Under the pieces are notes generated by a model that saw only the letters and a program-made list of their open reading frames with translations, searched no databases and was not told where the DNA came from. From contig NZ_LZHT01000110.1 of the NCBI RefSeq assembly GCF_001667315.1, forward strand, positions 120,766 through 184,765: a stretch of DNA of 64,000 nt, given 5' to 3'. Position numbers and translations under genes: made by a program. How positions within the stretch are numbered: position 1 is the stretch's first letter; every line of letters starts with the position of its first letter. This DNA comes from Mycobacterium sp. 852002-10029_SCH5224772. GTDB lineage: Bacteria; Actinomycetota; Actinomycetes; Mycobacteriales; Mycobacteriaceae. This document shows positions 1-8,321 of this stretch, in pieces.

Positions 1-860
1 GCGGCCAGCCCTTCGGCGAGCAATCCGCCGGGCTGGCGCGGATATTCCGGATCGCGCACCGACGACCCGACCTATGCCGGTTGGCGCTGGCGGCCCGGGC
101 GGGCTGGCAGCGTTGGGAGTCCGAGTTCGGCGCGGGACGGCTGCTGGGCCCGGAGGGCTTCGTCGCCGCCGGGGCGTGCGACGACGTTGCGGCGGCCATG
201 ACATCCGCCGGCGCGCGGTTCTCCTGGCTTGACCCGGCCGACATCGCGGCACGGATTCCCTTCGCGGTCGGGCCTTGGGAGACAGGCGTTTTCGATCCGC
301 TCGGCGGCAGCCTGCGCATCCGCCGCGCGTTGAGCGCATTGGCGCAACGCGTCTCCATCCGGCGCGACGAGGTGCTGTCGGTGGCCGACGACGGCGCGAC
401 GACCCTCGCCAACGGCACCGTGCTGCGCGGTGAGCGGGTGCTGATCTGCGCCGGGGCACACACGCCAGATCTGTTCGGCCCGCTCGGCGTCGACTTCGTC
501 CCGCACACCCGGTTCACCTATCGCGGTGCGGACGCGGTCGGTGCGGCGTGCCTGTCCGCGCCCGAAGGCTACGGATTACCGCTCGGCAGTACGGGCCGGT
601 GGGCGTTCGGTCAGGACGTGGCGGACCCCGCGACGGTGCGCGCGCTGTTTCCGTCGCTTTCGCCGGTGGATCAGGTGGACTGCGTCAGTGTTCGTGCACC
701 GTGGCTTGATTCGGGCGGCGACGGCTGGACCGTGGCGCAGCGTGGCCGTGTGCTCGCGTTCGTCGGCAGCAACCTGATGAAATTCGGTCCGCTGCTCGGT
801 GAACTGCTGGCCCGGGCCGTGCTGTGCGACGATGTGCCCGCGGAGTTGCTTTTGGGCTAG
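1..860 (+). CDS. FAD-dependent oxidoreductase (DAO type), 5' end outside window
   Basis: The frame is open from base 3 to the TAG at 858-860, so the true start and the N-terminal dinucleotide-binding glycine motif lie upstream of the window; the TTG at 81 is only an internal codon. About 285 C-terminal residues are visible. They look like the substrate-binding sheet and final FAD-contact segment of a D-amino-acid/sarcosine-oxidase-type flavoprotein, ending in VGSNLMKFGPLLGELLAR, which fits the 'G...K.gP.lG..la' signature near the C terminus of that family. The expected reaction is FAD-linked oxidation of an amine or amino acid; the substrate cannot be told. It converges on the lipoprotein gene that follows, with 16 bases between them. 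Confidence 0.7.
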   Translation, partial: GQPFGEQSAGLARIFRIAHRRPDLCRLALAARAGWQRWESEFGAGRLLGPEGFVAAGACDDVAAAMTSAGARFSWLDPADIAARIPFAVGPWETGVFDPLGGSLRIRRALSALAQRVSIRRDEVLSVADDGATTLANGTVLRGERVLICAGAHTPDLFGPLGVDFVPHTRFTYRGADAVGAACLSAPEGYGLPLGSTGRWAFGQDVADPATVRALFPSLSPVDQVDCVSVRAPWLDSGGDGWTVAQRGRVLAFVGSNLMKFGPLLGELLARAVLCDDVPAELLLG

Positions 861-876
861 CGAGCGCCGCCGGGCG

Positions 877-1158
877 TCAGCCGTGCGGGGCCTCAGAGAT
901 CTTGGTGTCCGGCTTCCCGAGCGTCTGGCAATACGTCGTCACGGAGAGCCGGGTTGCGGAAATCTCCACATTGGTCGGATCGGCACCGCTCTTGTCTTTG
1001 AGCATCTTGCTGACTTCGTCGTTCTGCTTCTTTTCGTCCTGCGTGGTGAAGTCTTTGCACTTTGTGTCGCCACCGGTGTTGATGACCTGTGAGGCCGAAC
1101 ACGCGCTGGACAGCAAGACGGAGATCGCGATCGTGGCTGCCGCAATGTACTTCATCAT
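877..1158 (-). CDS. small HdeA-like lipoprotein
   Basis: The protein has 93 residues. A lipoprotein signal peptide occupies residues 1-19 and the lipobox LSSAC gives a lipidated Cys20, so the mature protein should sit on the outer face of the membrane. The mature part has two further cysteines, in CKDF and in TTYC, about 45 residues apart, separated by a charged helical stretch (DEKKQNDEVSKML). This spacing and the C-x-D-F start recall the periplasmic acid-stress chaperone HdeA, whose two cysteines form one disulfide. That assignment is by pattern only. The gene stands alone on the minus strand, 120 bases from the next minus-strand gene. Either of the first two Met codons could be the start. 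Confidence 0.65.
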   Translation of the reverse strand: MMKYIAAATIAISVLLSSACSASQVINTGGDTKCKDFTTQDEKKQNDEVSKMLKDKSGADPTNVEISATRLSVTTYCQTLGKPDTKISEAPHG

Positions 1159-1278
1159 TGGCCTTCCTGGGTACGAGTAGTGGTATCAGTACACCAAATC
1201 TGCTGGTTTCAAACCCCATCAATCCGCGAACTGCCCCGGCCTCTGCGCCACCGATCGATAACCGGCGGCGGCCGGCAC

Positions 1279-2316
1279 TCACATCAGCTGGCGCAACGTC
1301 TCGATCAGCTTGATCCGCTCAGCCGTCGTCGACGCGATGGGCGCCACGTTCAGCGTGGTCACCCCCGCCTCACGGAAGGCCGCCAGACGTTCCCTGACGA
1401 ACTCGCGGGTTCCGATCAGGTTGACGTCGCGCACCAGGTCGTCCGGCACGACCTTGGCGGCGCCGTCTTTGTCACCGGCCAGGTAGAGCTCTTGGATCCG
1501 GTCGGCTTGCGACCCGTACCCGTACTTGGTCGCAAGGGTGTGGTAGAAGTTCTTACCCTTGGCGCCCATCCCGCCGATGTAGAGGGCCAGATGCGGTTTG
1601 ACGAATTCCCTTAGCGGCTCGACGTTTTCGCCGACGGCCAGGACGGGTCCGGCATAGATGTCGAGCTCGCCCAAGGCGGGGTCCCGCTTGGCCCGGCCGG
1701 CCGCCAGCGACGTTCCCCAGACATCCTGCGCCTTTTCGGGCAGGTAGAAGATCGGTTGCCAACCCTCGGCGATCTCGGCCGCCAATTCGACGTTCTTCGG
1801 CCCCAGCGCGGCCACCAGAATCGGGATGCGTTCTCGGACAGGCTGATTGATGAGCTTGAGGGGCTTTCCCAGCCCGGTGCCCCGCTCTGGGGGCAGCGGA
1901 ATCGTATAGTGCTTGCCCTGGTGCTGCACGGTCTCGCGCCGCCACACCTGGCGGCAGATGTCGATGACTTCGCGCGTCCGGCCGATCGGGGCGTCGTAGG
2001 GCACACCGTGGAAGCCCTCGATGACCTGCGGACCGGAAGCGCCCAGGCCGAGGGTGAACCGGCCGTCGGAGACGTAGTCCAGCCCGGCCGCGGTCATCGC
2101 GGTCAGAGTGGGCGTTCGGGTATAAAGCTGCAGGATGCCCGACGCCAGCTCGACCCGTTTCGTGCTGGCCGCCAGGTAGCCGAGCGCGCTCACCGCGTCG
2201 AACGAATACGCTTCGGGCACAAACACAATGTCCAGCCCGGCGCTCTCCAGGTCGGCCACTTCGGCGGCCACGTCCTTGAAGCCGCCGGCATAGTTGATGC
2301 TCAATCCAATCCGCAT
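1279..2316 (-). CDS. LLM class F420-dependent oxidoreductase
   Basis: This 345-residue protein belongs to the luciferase-like monooxygenase superfamily, whose mycobacterial members mostly use coenzyme F420. The start MRIGLSINYAG gives the usual first beta strand of the TIM barrel; the open frame runs 58 codons further upstream without family similarity, so ATG 2316 was chosen. Typical motifs are LESAGLDIVFVPEAY near residue 30, DGRFTLGLGASGPQVIEG near residue 95 and PILVAALGPKN near residue 165. The substrate is unknown. The gene lies 11 bases after an NTF2-fold gene on the same strand, so the two are probably co-transcribed and opposed to the PadR regulator. Confidence 0.85.
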   Translation of the reverse strand: MRIGLSINYAGGFKDVAAEVADLESAGLDIVFVPEAYSFDAVSALGYLAASTKRVELASGILQLYTRTPTLTAMTAAGLDYVSDGRFTLGLGASGPQVIEGFHGVPYDAPIGRTREVIDICRQVWRRETVQHQGKHYTIPLPPERGTGLGKPLKLINQPVRERIPILVAALGPKNVELAAEIAEGWQPIFYLPEKAQDVWGTSLAAGRAKRDPALGELDIYAGPVLAVGENVEPLREFVKPHLALYIGGMGAKGKNFYHTLATKYGYGSQADRIQELYLAGDKDGAAKVVPDDLVRDVNLIGTREFVRERLAAFREAGVTTLNVAPIASTTAERIKLIETLRQLM

Positions 2317-2327
2317 GGTCACTACTT

Positions 2328-2750
2328 CTACGCGGTGCCGGATTGATTGGCCAATTCGAGCGCCTCCTGGCGGATGCGATCGAACTGGGCACCCATCGCC
2401 TCTGACAGTGCGGTCGCGCCCGACAGCGGCCGCACCATCACCATGAAGTCGTCGATGAGTCCGTCGTCGTTGAAATGCAGGAAGTCGCACCCGGTCACCG
2501 TCACCCCCGGCGCCCCGACGATCCCGGTCTCGAAAACCAGCGCGTGGTCGCGGCCGCCTGCGTCATGGATCTCCCGGATGTAGCGGAAGTTCTCGAAGAC
2601 GCGCAGCACCCCGCGCAGGATGGCCGCGGTCATCGGCTTGCCGACGTAAGGCTTGAACGCTACCGGGCTGGTGAACACCACCGATTCGGCCAGCATCGCC
2701 TGGATGGCCGTTTCATCGCGCTCTTCGACCGCCTGGCGGAACGGGTGCAT
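2328..2750 (-). CDS. NTF2/SnoaL-like family protein
   Basis: This is a 140-residue protein of the nuclear transport factor 2/SnoaL fold: an N-terminal helix (HPFRQAVEERDETAIQAML), then VVFTSPV, and C-terminal strands with GCDFLHFNDDGLIDDF. Family members are small enzymes or ligand-binding proteins with a cone-shaped pocket; no catalytic assignment is possible. The ATG at 2750 was preferred over a GTG at 2762 because GAGG stands six bases upstream of it. It is the first gene of a two-gene unit with the F420-type oxidoreductase and is divergent from the PadR regulator 122 bases away. An inverted repeat lies just upstream of the start. Confidence 0.75.
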   Translation of the reverse strand: MHPFRQAVEERDETAIQAMLAESVVFTSPVAFKPYVGKPMTAAILRGVLRVFENFRYIREIHDAGGRDHALVFETGIVGAPGVTVTGCDFLHFNDDGLIDDFMVMVRPLSGATALSEAMGAQFDRIRQEALELANQSGTA

Positions 2751-2766
2751 CAGCGACCTCACATAG

Positions 2767-2778
2767 TCAACTTGTTGA
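2767..2778. promoter_or_regulatory. inverted repeat, candidate PadR operator
   Basis: TCAACTTGTTGA has perfect 5-bp arms (TCAAC/GTTGA) around two bases. It lies 16 bases upstream of the NTF2-like start, in the intergenic region shared with the divergent padR-type gene. Autoregulation and control of a divergent neighbour is common for PadR proteins, but the repeat is short and could be chance. Confidence 0.3.
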
Positions 2779-2872
2779 GTAGGTTGGGGTTGACGCTAAG
2801 CCCCCCGCCACATGATGTCCAGGGTGCGGTTGATCACTTTGTTGCCTAATCGCGCCGTTGTATGCTCGGCCG

Positions 2873-3439
2873 ATGTCGCTGCGCGACGCGGTGTTGGCCG
2901 CCCTCCTCGAGGGCGAGTCGTCCGGATACGACCTGGCCAAGGGCTTCGACGCCTCGGTCGCAAACTTCTGGCCGGCCACCCCGCAGCAGCTGTATCGCGA
3001 ACTGGATCGACTCGCCGAGCAGGGCCTCATCCGGGCGCGGGTCGTGCACCAAGAACGCCGGCCCACCAAGCGGATGTTCTCGCTGACGTCGGCCGGCCGT
3101 GAGGCGATCCGGCAATTCACCGCGAAGGCGCCGAAGCCCTCGGTGATCCGCGACGAGTTGCTGATCAAGGTTCAGGCCGCCGACGCCGGAGACATGCCGG
3201 CCGTGCGCGACCTCATCCACGAGCGACTGCGATGGGCAACCGCCAAATCGCAGCGCTACGAACGGTTGCGGGCGCGACTGCTCGACGGCCGCAGCGAAGA
3301 GGAATACCTGGCCTGTGTCGACCGGGTCGGCCCCTTCCTGACGCTGATCCGCGGAATCTCGTTCGAGGAGGAGAACATTCGATGGGCCGAGCGCGCCCTG
3401 GCCGTCATCGAACGGCGCTTGTCGGCGACTGGCGGGTGA
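2873..3439 (+). CDS. PadR family transcriptional regulator
   Basis: The 188-residue protein begins with the PadR winged helix: LRDAVLAALLEGESSGYDLA, then the recognition part with TPQQLYRELDRLAEQGLI and the wing with RRPTKRMFSLTSAGREA. The C-terminal half is helical (residues 95-185), as in the long PadR subfamily (Vir_act_alpha_C), and should mediate dimerisation. ATG 2873 was chosen because it starts the conserved helix; a TTG at 2858 would add five residues. It is divergent from the NTF2/LLM gene pair and probably controls that promoter. The effector is unknown. Confidence 0.88.
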   Translation: MSLRDAVLAALLEGESSGYDLAKGFDASVANFWPATPQQLYRELDRLAEQGLIRARVVHQERRPTKRMFSLTSAGREAIRQFTAKAPKPSVIRDELLIKVQAADAGDMPAVRDLIHERLRWATAKSQRYERLRARLLDGRSEEEYLACVDRVGPFLTLIRGISFEEENIRWAERALAVIERRLSATGG

Positions 3440-3464
3440 GTTTGTCGGCGGTCTCGGGCAAGGT

Positions 3465-4355
3465 TCAGCGTTCGCGGACCGCGGTGAAGAACTTGGTGCG
3501 CATCAACCGATCGAAGACCGCCGGCAGCTCGTGAAACGGCCGTCCGTAGTCGGTGGCCGCCTTTTCGACCAAGTCGACGCCGGTGACACGCCAATACCGC
3601 TGGGCCAGAAACTCTTTGGTGTCGGTGCGCGCATCGTCATACCACAGTTCGGCCACCGGCGGGTGACCGGTGTCCTGGCTGATGGTCGGGACATTGTTCG
3701 CGAATTCCTGTACTTCGCCGGGGGCGGGACCGAGTTCGGCGGCCAGGCGGCTACCGGCAGCGGATAACTGGTGCAGCTTGTCGAACAGCGCATCCTGCGC
3801 CGCCCCTGGCAAATATGGCAGCAGTCCCTCGAGCGCCCACGCCGTCGGTTGGCCGGGGTCGAAGCCGGCCGCAATCAGCGCGCCCGCCCAGTCGTCGCGT
3901 AAATCGGTGGCGACGGTGACGCGCCCCGTCGACGGCACGGCGCCCTGACGGTCGAGGACCTGTTGCTTGAAGTCGAGCACTCGAGGCTGATCAACTTCGT
4001 AAACCGTATGACCCGAGGGCCATTGCAGTCGGTACGCCCGGGAGTCCAATCCGGCCGCCAAGATGACCGCCTGGCGCGTCCCCGATCGGGCTGCGTGGGC
4101 GAAAAACTCATCGAAGAACCGCGTCCGCACCCCCACCCACTGCGCGTTGAAGGCCGCGGCACTACTCATATCGGCGTTGTCAACGGCCGCAATCAAATTC
4201 GGCTCGCCGGCGGCGGTGACGAAGCCGGCGGCGTAGTCGTCGTTCGCCAACGGCGGCCGCAGCCCGGCGTCGAGGGCCCGCGCCGCACACACCGCCAAGG
4301 CGGTGAAGCCGACACTTGTCACGATATCCCAGGTATCCCCGGCGCTTCGGGCCAC
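3465..4355 (-). CDS. SAM-dependent methyltransferase (mycobacterial LCMT-like family)
   Basis: This 296-residue protein belongs to the large mycobacterial family of putative S-adenosylmethionine-dependent methyltransferases related to leucine carboxyl methyltransferase. Diagnostic motifs are the N-terminal GDTWDIVTSVG, VRTRFFDEFF near residue 76, the SAM-binding QAVILAAGLDSRAYRLQWP near residue 95, the acidic strand VYEVDQP, and WALEGLLPYLP near residue 171. GTG 4355 is preceded by GGGAGG at good spacing. The methyl acceptor is unknown for nearly all members. Its C-terminal end faces the end of the padR gene (25 bases), and its start is divergent from the haloacid dehalogenase gene. A second family member is at 23903. 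Confidence 0.88.
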   Translation of the reverse strand: MARSAGDTWDIVTSVGFTALAVCAARALDAGLRPPLANDDYAAGFVTAAGEPNLIAAVDNADMSSAAAFNAQWVGVRTRFFDEFFAHAARSGTRQAVILAAGLDSRAYRLQWPSGHTVYEVDQPRVLDFKQQVLDRQGAVPSTGRVTVATDLRDDWAGALIAAGFDPGQPTAWALEGLLPYLPGAAQDALFDKLHQLSAAGSRLAAELGPAPGEVQEFANNVPTISQDTGHPPVAELWYDDARTDTKEFLAQRYWRVTGVDLVEKAATDYGRPFHELPAVFDRLMRTKFFTAVRER

Positions 4356-4477
4356 AACGGCCTCCCATCAGTCATGAACCAGGACGCTGACAGTTCGTTC
4401 GCACAGCTAACGATACCGTACGCCGTGTGCCTCGGCCGGCCGTGTCGCCGCCGCCGAACGCGACGCTAGCCTGAGGA

Positions 4478-5233
4478 ATGACCGATTACCGCTCGCCCTC
4501 GACCGGCCGGGCAGTGCGTGCCGTTCTGTTCGATACCTTCGGAACAGTCGTCGACTGGCGATCCGGGATCGCCGCGTCAGTGCGGCACTTCGCGCAGCGC
4601 CAACACCTCAGCCTCGACCCAGGCGCGTTCGCGCTGGAATGGCGAAGCCGGTACCTGCCCTCCATGTCCGAAATCCACTCGGGCCGCCGGGAATTCGTGC
4701 CGCTGGACGTTCTGCACCGAGAAAACCTCGTCGCATCCCTCGAGAAGTTCGGCGTCAGAGCCGACGCACTGCCCGGCGACGAGGTGGAGGCGCTCGCCCG
4801 GTCGTGGCGCTGGCTGCCGCCGTGGCCGGATAGCGTCGAAGGCATCGGCGCCATGAAGCGACACGTCATTGTCGGGCCGCTGTCCAACGGCAACACCGGA
4901 CTGCTGGTCGACATGGCCAAGTACGCGGGCCTGCCGTGGGATGTGGTGCTCGGTTCCGATGTCAGCAAGGCCTACAAGCCCGACCCGCGCGCGTACCGAA
5001 CCCCCGCGCATTTGCTGGGCATGGAACCCGGCGAAGTGATGCTGGTTGCTGCACACACCGCCGACCTCGAGGCGGCCCGCGATAGCGGCCTGGCCACCGG
5101 TTTCGTCGCCCGCCCACAGGAGTACGGACCGGGCCAGGATCCAGGCCCGGAACCCCCGGGCGCCTGGGACGTCTCGGGCACGTCGCTGGTCGAATTGGCG
5201 CGGTCGCTGTTCGGTGCGCCGGGCCAAGCTTGA
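4478..5233 (+). CDS. haloacid dehalogenase, type II
   Basis: The 251-residue protein has all four HAD-superfamily motifs. Motif I is LFDTFGTVVDWRSG with the nucleophile Asp19, motif II is PLSNGNTGL, motif III the Lys in SKAYKPDPRAY, and motif IV with downstream loop is VAAHTADLEAARDSGLATGF. The H-x-x-D-L-x-A-A pattern in the last motif is typical of (S)-2-haloacid dehalogenases, which hydrolyse short 2-haloacids to 2-hydroxyacids; the real substrate may differ. ATG 4478 directly follows TGAGGA with no spacer, so the message may be leaderless. The gene is divergent from the upstream methyltransferase and convergent with the Nudix gene. Confidence 0.85.
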   Translation: MTDYRSPSTGRAVRAVLFDTFGTVVDWRSGIAASVRHFAQRQHLSLDPGAFALEWRSRYLPSMSEIHSGRREFVPLDVLHRENLVASLEKFGVRADALPGDEVEALARSWRWLPPWPDSVEGIGAMKRHVIVGPLSNGNTGLLVDMAKYAGLPWDVVLGSDVSKAYKPDPRAYRTPAHLLGMEPGEVMLVAAHTADLEAARDSGLATGFVARPQEYGPGQDPGPEPPGAWDVSGTSLVELARSLFGAPGQA

Positions 5234-5269
5234 CCGAGCGCCGCCGCCGTCGAACAGGCTGCGCGATAG

Positions 5270-5989
5270 CTACTTCCACGCAAAGACCGGTTGTTCCAGG
5301 CCGGCGACCGGGTCGTGGCGGCCTTCCAAGCCGAGCCACCGCAGCTGCAGGAGAACCGCCCCGGTGGGGGCGTGGATCAGGTCACCCCCCAACGGGATCT
5401 GCACAACCGGTCGCGGGCTCTCCGGGATGGCGATGAATCGTGGCGAATCATCACGTTGCAGTTGGTGCAGGCCCACCCGGTACACCGCGACGACCTCGGC
5501 GGGCGAGGGGTGCGGATCCAGGCGGCCGCCACCCCAGATCACCACCGGGGTAATGACATATCCGGACCGAGTCGGGTAGTCGTCGAGGAGTCCCAGCACG
5601 CTCGCCTCGGGCAATTCGACGCCGACCTCCTCGCACAGTTCCCGCAGCGCGGCATCGACCGCGGTCTCGCCGGGGTCGAGGCGGCCGCCGGGAAGTGCCC
5701 ACTGCGCGGCGTGTGAGGTGAGACGAGATGCCCTGCGGCACAGCAGGAACGCCGCACCGCCCGACACGTCGACCATGCGCCCGTCGAGGCCGGCCCCCGG
5801 CAGCGGACGATCAGCATTCCACTCGTCCACCGACACCGGATCGACCCGATCCTCCCCGATGTCGGAATCGACGAGCACCACCGCGACGGCGGCGTGCCGC
5901 TTGGTCGAATCGGCGACGATTCGACGGTCATGATTTGCCAGGTTGTTCCGGATCCGCTCATGGAGTGACTGGTCGTAGGGGATGGTCAC
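5270..5989 (-). CDS. Nudix hydrolase
   Basis: The 239-residue protein carries a complete Nudix box (pattern GX5EX7REUXEEXGU) beginning at GGRLDPGE and ending at RELCEEVGVEL, near residues 123-146, with the two adjacent glutamates that bind metal. A hydrophobic strand (AAVAVVLVD) and FLLCRRASRL precede it, and VITPVVIWGGG follows. The arrangement resembles CoA or ADP-ribose pyrophosphatases of about 200-240 residues, so cleavage of a nucleoside diphosphate linked to another group is expected. GTG 5989 was used as start. The gene converges on the dehalogenase gene and is divergent from the next gene. Confidence 0.85.
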   Translation of the reverse strand: MTIPYDQSLHERIRNNLANHDRRIVADSTKRHAAVAVVLVDSDIGEDRVDPVSVDEWNADRPLPGAGLDGRMVDVSGGAAFLLCRRASRLTSHAAQWALPGGRLDPGETAVDAALRELCEEVGVELPEASVLGLLDDYPTRSGYVITPVVIWGGGRLDPHPSPAEVVAVYRVGLHQLQRDDSPRFIAIPESPRPVVQIPLGGDLIHAPTGAVLLQLRWLGLEGRHDPVAGLEQPVFAWK

Positions 5990-6061
5990 CTCTCGAGCCT
6001 AGGCCGGAGCGCTTGGGCGGCGTGCTTGGTTCCTGCCCGCAACCAATGGTTAACTGCGAGC

Positions 6062-6955
6062 ATGCGACGACAACCGGTGCTGGCTCGACGCTTCTTCGAT
6101 CGCTACGAGCCCGTGCATGCGGTGACATATTTCGCACCCGAGGCCCGGGCGGCATTGGACGCGTTGGGTTACCGCGGTTTCTGGATGGGCTACTTCGCGG
6201 CCCGCTCGGCGCCGCTGGGCATGGCGCCACCGGAGGTCGTGACCGCGGTCTTCTACAATTTCGCACCCGAACGGGTTGCCAAGGCGCTGCCGGCGGCGTG
6301 GGAGATCGCGAGCCCGCAAGCTGCGTTGCAGGCGCGGCAGGCGTCCGCGGTGGCGGCGCTGCGCCGCTATGGCCTCGGTCCGGACGAAAACGTCAGCGTG
6401 GCAGCCGAACTCGCCGGGAAGGCGGCACGCCACGCGCCGCTCGACGCTCGTCCGCTGTTCGCCGCGAACCTGGCGCTGCCCTGGCCCGCCGATCCCCTGG
6501 CCGCACTGTGGCACGCCACGACGCTGTTGCGCGAGCATCGCGGTGACGCGCACGTGGCGGTGCTGGCCGCCGCCGGGATTTCCGGCCGCGAATCCAACGT
6601 CTTGCATGCCGCGGCGGGCAACATCGCTCGCGACTACATCGCGCGCGCCCGCGATTATGACGAGTCTGCGTGGCGTCATCACGAGCAGCGCCTCGCCGAG
6701 CGGGGGTTGCTCGACGCCGGCGGGTCCCTGACCGCGGCGGGGCGCGAACTGAAGGATCACATCGAGTCGATGACCGACGCGCTTTCCTTGTCGGCGCTCG
6801 ACGCGCTCAGCGACGACGAGGTCGAGAGGCTGTTCCAGGCCCTTTCCCCCATCACCCGCGCCGTGGTCGCCGGCGGCGATATCCCCGCGGCGACGCCGAT
6901 GACGTTGCGTCGCGACGAATTGCACGATGACAGCGCGCATTTGGTGAGTCGATGA
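6062..6955 (+). CDS. SCO6745 family protein
   Basis: This 297-residue protein matches the actinobacterial SCO6745 family: N-terminal PVHAVTYFAPEARAALDALG and FWMGYFAARSAPLG, a central PLFAANLALPWP followed by LWHATTLLREHRGDAH and VLAAAGISG, and a C-terminal winged-helix-like region with LAERGLLDAGGSLTAAG. The last part resembles the DNA-binding half of MarR-like proteins, but the family function is unknown. ATG 6062 starts the conserved part. Its TGA overlaps the ATG of the next gene by four bases (ATGA), so the two are translationally coupled. Confidence 0.8.
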   Translation: MRRQPVLARRFFDRYEPVHAVTYFAPEARAALDALGYRGFWMGYFAARSAPLGMAPPEVVTAVFYNFAPERVAKALPAAWEIASPQAALQARQASAVAALRRYGLGPDENVSVAAELAGKAARHAPLDARPLFAANLALPWPADPLAALWHATTLLREHRGDAHVAVLAAAGISGRESNVLHAAAGNIARDYIARARDYDESAWRHHEQRLAERGLLDAGGSLTAAGRELKDHIESMTDALSLSALDALSDDEVERLFQALSPITRAVVAGGDIPAATPMTLRRDELHDDSAHLVSR

Positions 6956-7218
6956 GCGGCCGGCGAGTACCCGGCGGGGTGGTGCACAAGCTGCCCGCCG
7001 ACCTGCGCGAGGCATTGATCGCCAACGCCGCGGCGCTCGCCGCCTGGAACGACATCACGCCGTTGGCCCGAAACGAGTTCATCTGTTGGGTCGAGGATGC
7101 CAAGCAGGAGGCCACCCGGGCGCGCCGTATCCGACGCACCAAGGAGGAGTTGGAGGAGGGCAAACGCCGGCCCTGCTGCTGGCCGGGCTGCAAACACCGC
7201 GAACGCACTGGAAGGTAA
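6952..7218 (+). CDS. YdeI/OmpD-associated (OmdA) family protein
   Basis: An 88-residue basic protein in the Bacteriocin-protection/YdeI-OmdA family: KLPADLREALIANAAALAAW, then ITPLARNEFICWVEDAK and RRIRRTKEELEEGKRRPCCW. The C terminus has three cysteines (CCWPGC), unusual for a cytosolic actinobacterial protein of this size and possibly metal-binding. The start overlaps the stop of the SCO6745-family gene by four bases. The biochemical role of the family in bacteria is not established. Confidence 0.8.
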   Translation: MSGRRVPGGVVHKLPADLREALIANAAALAAWNDITPLARNEFICWVEDAKQEATRARRIRRTKEELEEGKRRPCCWPGCKHRERTGR

Positions 7219-7248
7219 ACGGCCACCGGCGTTTCAATGTCCCCGCGA

Positions 7249-7602
7249 CTAGCGGCCCAGCGGTTTGTAGAAGACCAGGCCGTTGCCCTTGTTGTCATAG
7301 ACCACGGCGCGTCGTTCGTGAGCGTCGTCATAGGGGCCCTTCACGATGCCACCACCGTTGGCCTCGACAGCCTCCGCCGCGGCGTCGACGTCCGCGGTCT
7401 TGAAGCCGACCACAACCTGCCCGGGGATGGGATGGTCGACCGCGGTCGCCAGTGCCAACGTGACCGGGCCCGCATCGAGGGCCGCGAAGTGCGCCCCATC
7501 GCGAAACTTCAGCGGCATGCCCAGGGTCTCGCTGTAAAACCGGATCGACTCGTCCAAGTCGTCGGTCGACAGGATGATCATCTTTGCTTCATGCTCGCTC
7601 AT
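7249..7602 (-). CDS. VOC family (glyoxalase/bleomycin-resistance fold) protein
   Basis: The 117-residue protein has the two beta-alpha-beta-beta-beta modules of the vicinal oxygen chelate fold: DLDESIRFYSETLGMPLKF at the start of the first and KTADVDAAAEAVEANGG at the start of the second, ending in YDNKGNGLVFYKP. Members bind a divalent metal and act as lyases, dioxygenases or resistance proteins; which applies here cannot be told. ATG 7602 is preceded by GGGAGG. The gene is alone on its strand between convergent and tandem neighbours. Confidence 0.82.
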   Translation of the reverse strand: MSEHEAKMIILSTDDLDESIRFYSETLGMPLKFRDGAHFAALDAGPVTLALATAVDHPIPGQVVVGFKTADVDAAAEAVEANGGGIVKGPYDDAHERRAVVYDNKGNGLVFYKPLGR

Positions 7603-7674
7603 GGCGCCTCCCTATGGCCGGATCGCTACCAGACTAGGCGGGGCAGGCTTCCCGGTCCGGTTCGGGGACCGCGC

Positions 7675-8190
7675 TCAGGCGGCGCCGGAGGAAACCGGTT
7701 GACCCTCAAGGTAATCCATGGGCGGTGCATCACCGTGTCCCGCGCCCCGGGCGGCAACCGCGGTGGCCAGCGCCGTACCGCCCTCGATGGTACCCACCAC
7801 CACCACGCGGTCGTTGACCGTGAATTGCGGTGCCGCGGCGGCGGGTTGGCGACCGCGATGGGTGATCACCGTGGTGTCCGGGGTGAAGCGATAGGTCTGG
7901 GTGTACCCGTCGGCGCTGCGCATGGTCACCGAGTCCACGGTCACGGCGATCACGGTGCCCTCCTGCTTCACCGGCTGCGAGACGGCCGGCGGCCCCACAT
8001 CGGCGACGACGGTTCGCTTCTCGGCGTGAACCCCGTTGAGCACCAACGCCGTCAGGCACGCTGCGCACAACAGCGAAGCGCAGACAACGTCGCACACCTT
8101 CGCTACGCCGGACATGCCGCGCCGCTGACCTCGATCGGTAGGCATCGGGGTTTGCTCAGGCGACTCCGGCATGCGGTGCTTGGCGGCCAC
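7675..8190 (-). CDS. single-pass membrane protein with DUF5666-like extracytoplasmic domain
   Basis: The 171-residue protein has a hydrophilic cytoplasmic tail (1-30), one transmembrane segment (about 34-52, VVCASLLCAACLTALVLNG) and an extracytoplasmic beta-rich domain. That domain (QEGTVIAVTVDSVTMRSADG, then YRFTPDTTVI and VNDRVVVVGT) looks like the small OB-like DUF5666 module, in which a sequence 'coats' a cofactor-free beta barrel. The function is unknown. GTG 8190 has AGGAAGGA eight bases upstream. It lies upstream of the mycolate methyltransferase end but the order makes it downstream on the minus strand, 131 bases away. Confidence 0.6.
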   Translation of the reverse strand: MAAKHRMPESPEQTPMPTDRGQRRGMSGVAKVCDVVCASLLCAACLTALVLNGVHAEKRTVVADVGPPAVSQPVKQEGTVIAVTVDSVTMRSADGYTQTYRFTPDTTVITHRGRQPAAAAPQFTVNDRVVVVGTIEGGTALATAVAARGAGHGDAPPMDYLEGQPVSSGAA

Positions 8191-8321
8191 GATCCGTCCT
8201 TCCTGCGGTTTGCGCCGAAGGACATCGACACCTAACCGGATCAGGTTGTTGCCGTGGAATTACCCGCCGTGCTACGACGGTAAACGCGGACCCCGCCGAT
8301 TGGGAGGTGGACGGAGGCCTG

